Program-made: the position numbers and the translations under genes
The notes under the pieces: model-generated
What the model was told of the DNA's origin: nothing
Databases searched by the model: none
The model's input: only the letters and a program-made list of their open reading frames with translations
From: Pseudomonadota bacterium
GTDB lineage: Bacteria > Pseudomonadota > Gammaproteobacteria > Burkholderiales > SG8-39
NCBI GenBank assembly: GCA_021848555.1
Contig: JAJZUN010000063.1
Span: 1 to 10,436, forward strand
DNA: 10,436 nt
Reading direction: 5' to 3'
Shown: positions 9,746 to 10,436 of the stretch, piece by piece
How positions within the stretch are numbered: position 1 is the first letter of the stretch
Layout of the letters: the number at the start of each line of letters is the position of its first letter

Positions 9746-10436
9746 ATGAGAAAATTAATCCAAGCATTGGGCGTCGCTGCACTGGTCGCCCTGTCCGCAC
9801 CGCTCGCAGCGCAAAGCAAGATGAACATTTCCATCGCCACCGGCGGCACCGGCGGGGTGTATTACCCGCTGGGCGGCGGCATGGCGGCGGTGTTTTCCAA
9901 ATTCATCCCCGGCATGGAAGCCACAGCCGAAGTCACCGGCGGCTCGGTCGACAACCTCAAGCTGATCGGCAGCGGCAAACCCTACATCGCGCTGACCATG
10001 GCCGACGCGACCCTGGACGCATACAAGGGCGAGGATAAGTTCAAGGGCAACAAGATCCCGGTGCGCACGCTGATGGTGCTGTATCCGAACCGCATGCACG
10101 TGGTGTCGGTCGAAGGCCGCGGCGTCAACAAGATCTCCGACTTGAAGGGCAAGCACGTATCCACCGGATCGCCGGGCAGCGCCACCGAAGTGATGGCCTT
10201 CCGCGTGATCGAGGCCGCCGGCCTGGACAAGGACAAGGACATGAAGCGCGAGCGCCTGGGCGTGGCCGAGTCGGTGAACGCAATGAAGGACGGCAAGATC
10301 GACGCTTTCTTCTGGGTCGGCGGCCTGCCTACGGCCGCGGTGACCGACCTCGCCAACACGCCCGGCACCAAGATCAAGATGATCGACCATGCGGAGGTAG
10401 TGCCGGCGATGAACAAGAAGTACGGCAACCTGTACG
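9746..10436 (+). CDS. TRAP transporter TAXI-family solute-binding protein, 5' part
   Basis: The first 230 residues of a periplasmic binding protein are visible; the gene runs off the window, and full members have about 310-330 residues. An N-terminal signal peptide (MRKLIQ, hydrophobic core, SAPLAA before Gln23) directs export. The family hallmark ATGGTGGVYYPLGGG follows at 31-45, then VTGGSVDNLKLIGSG at 63-77, VSTGSPGSATEVM at 138-150 and DAFFWVGGLPTAAV at 186-199, all typical of TAXI receptors. AGAGGAGA at about 9734-9740 is a good ribosome site. These proteins deliver ligands, often glutamate or other carboxylates, to a fused TRAP membrane subunit, which would have to lie beyond the window or elsewhere. 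The ligand here is unknown. Confidence 0.93.
   Translation, partial: MRKLIQALGVAALVALSAPLAAQSKMNISIATGGTGGVYYPLGGGMAAVFSKFIPGMEATAEVTGGSVDNLKLIGSGKPYIALTMADATLDAYKGEDKFKGNKIPVRTLMVLYPNRMHVVSVEGRGVNKISDLKGKHVSTGSPGSATEVMAFRVIEAAGLDKDKDMKRERLGVAESVNAMKDGKIDAFFWVGGLPTAAVTDLANTPGTKIKMIDHAEVVPAMNKKYGNLY

Overview
The window is dense, GC-rich bacterial DNA. Short intergenic gaps, Proteobacteria-type gltKL genes, a poly-3-hydroxybutyrate-type 3-hydroxybutyrate dehydrogenase, a gamma-glutamyltransferase-like hydrolase and a TAXI-type TRAP receptor together suggest a betaproteobacterium, probably Burkholderiales-like. This assignment rests on protein style and gene content, not on a marker gene. No rRNA, tRNA, CRISPR array, transposase or phage gene was seen.

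Positions 1-6372 form one long plus-strand run. It opens with the 3' end of an amino-acid ABC permease (gltK) and its ATPase (gltL), the last two parts of a glutamate/aspartate importer. A small MTH1187-type thiamine-binding protein and a YccU-type CoA-binding protein follow, 2 nt apart. Next comes metY (O-acetylhomoserine sulfhydrylase), which makes homocysteine. After an 81-nt gap lie a cytoplasmic gamma-glutamyltransferase-like Ntn hydrolase, a glutathione S-transferase-like protein and 3-hydroxybutyrate dehydrogenase (bdhA), closely spaced and probably co-transcribed. The themes are glutamate uptake, sulfur amino acids, glutathione-type chemistry and carbon storage. Whether they form one pathway is inference.

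Positions 6373-6595 separate convergent genes. They hold a striking 22-bp hairpin (6467-6517) and a small GC hairpin beside it.

Positions 6596-9506 are a compact minus-strand operon: MFS transporter, then alpha/beta hydrolase, then a lipoprotein HExxH peptidase. The genes overlap by ATGA and TGATG, so translation is probably coupled. Positions 9507-9745 are a divergent promoter region with a perfect TATAAT for the plus strand and a TATACT for the minus strand.

From 9746 a TAXI-family TRAP-transporter binding protein begins and runs off the window end. The genes all look like known families. The most unusual items are the long hairpin, the divergent active site of the gamma-glutamyltransferase-like protein, and the coupled transporter-hydrolase-peptidase operon.
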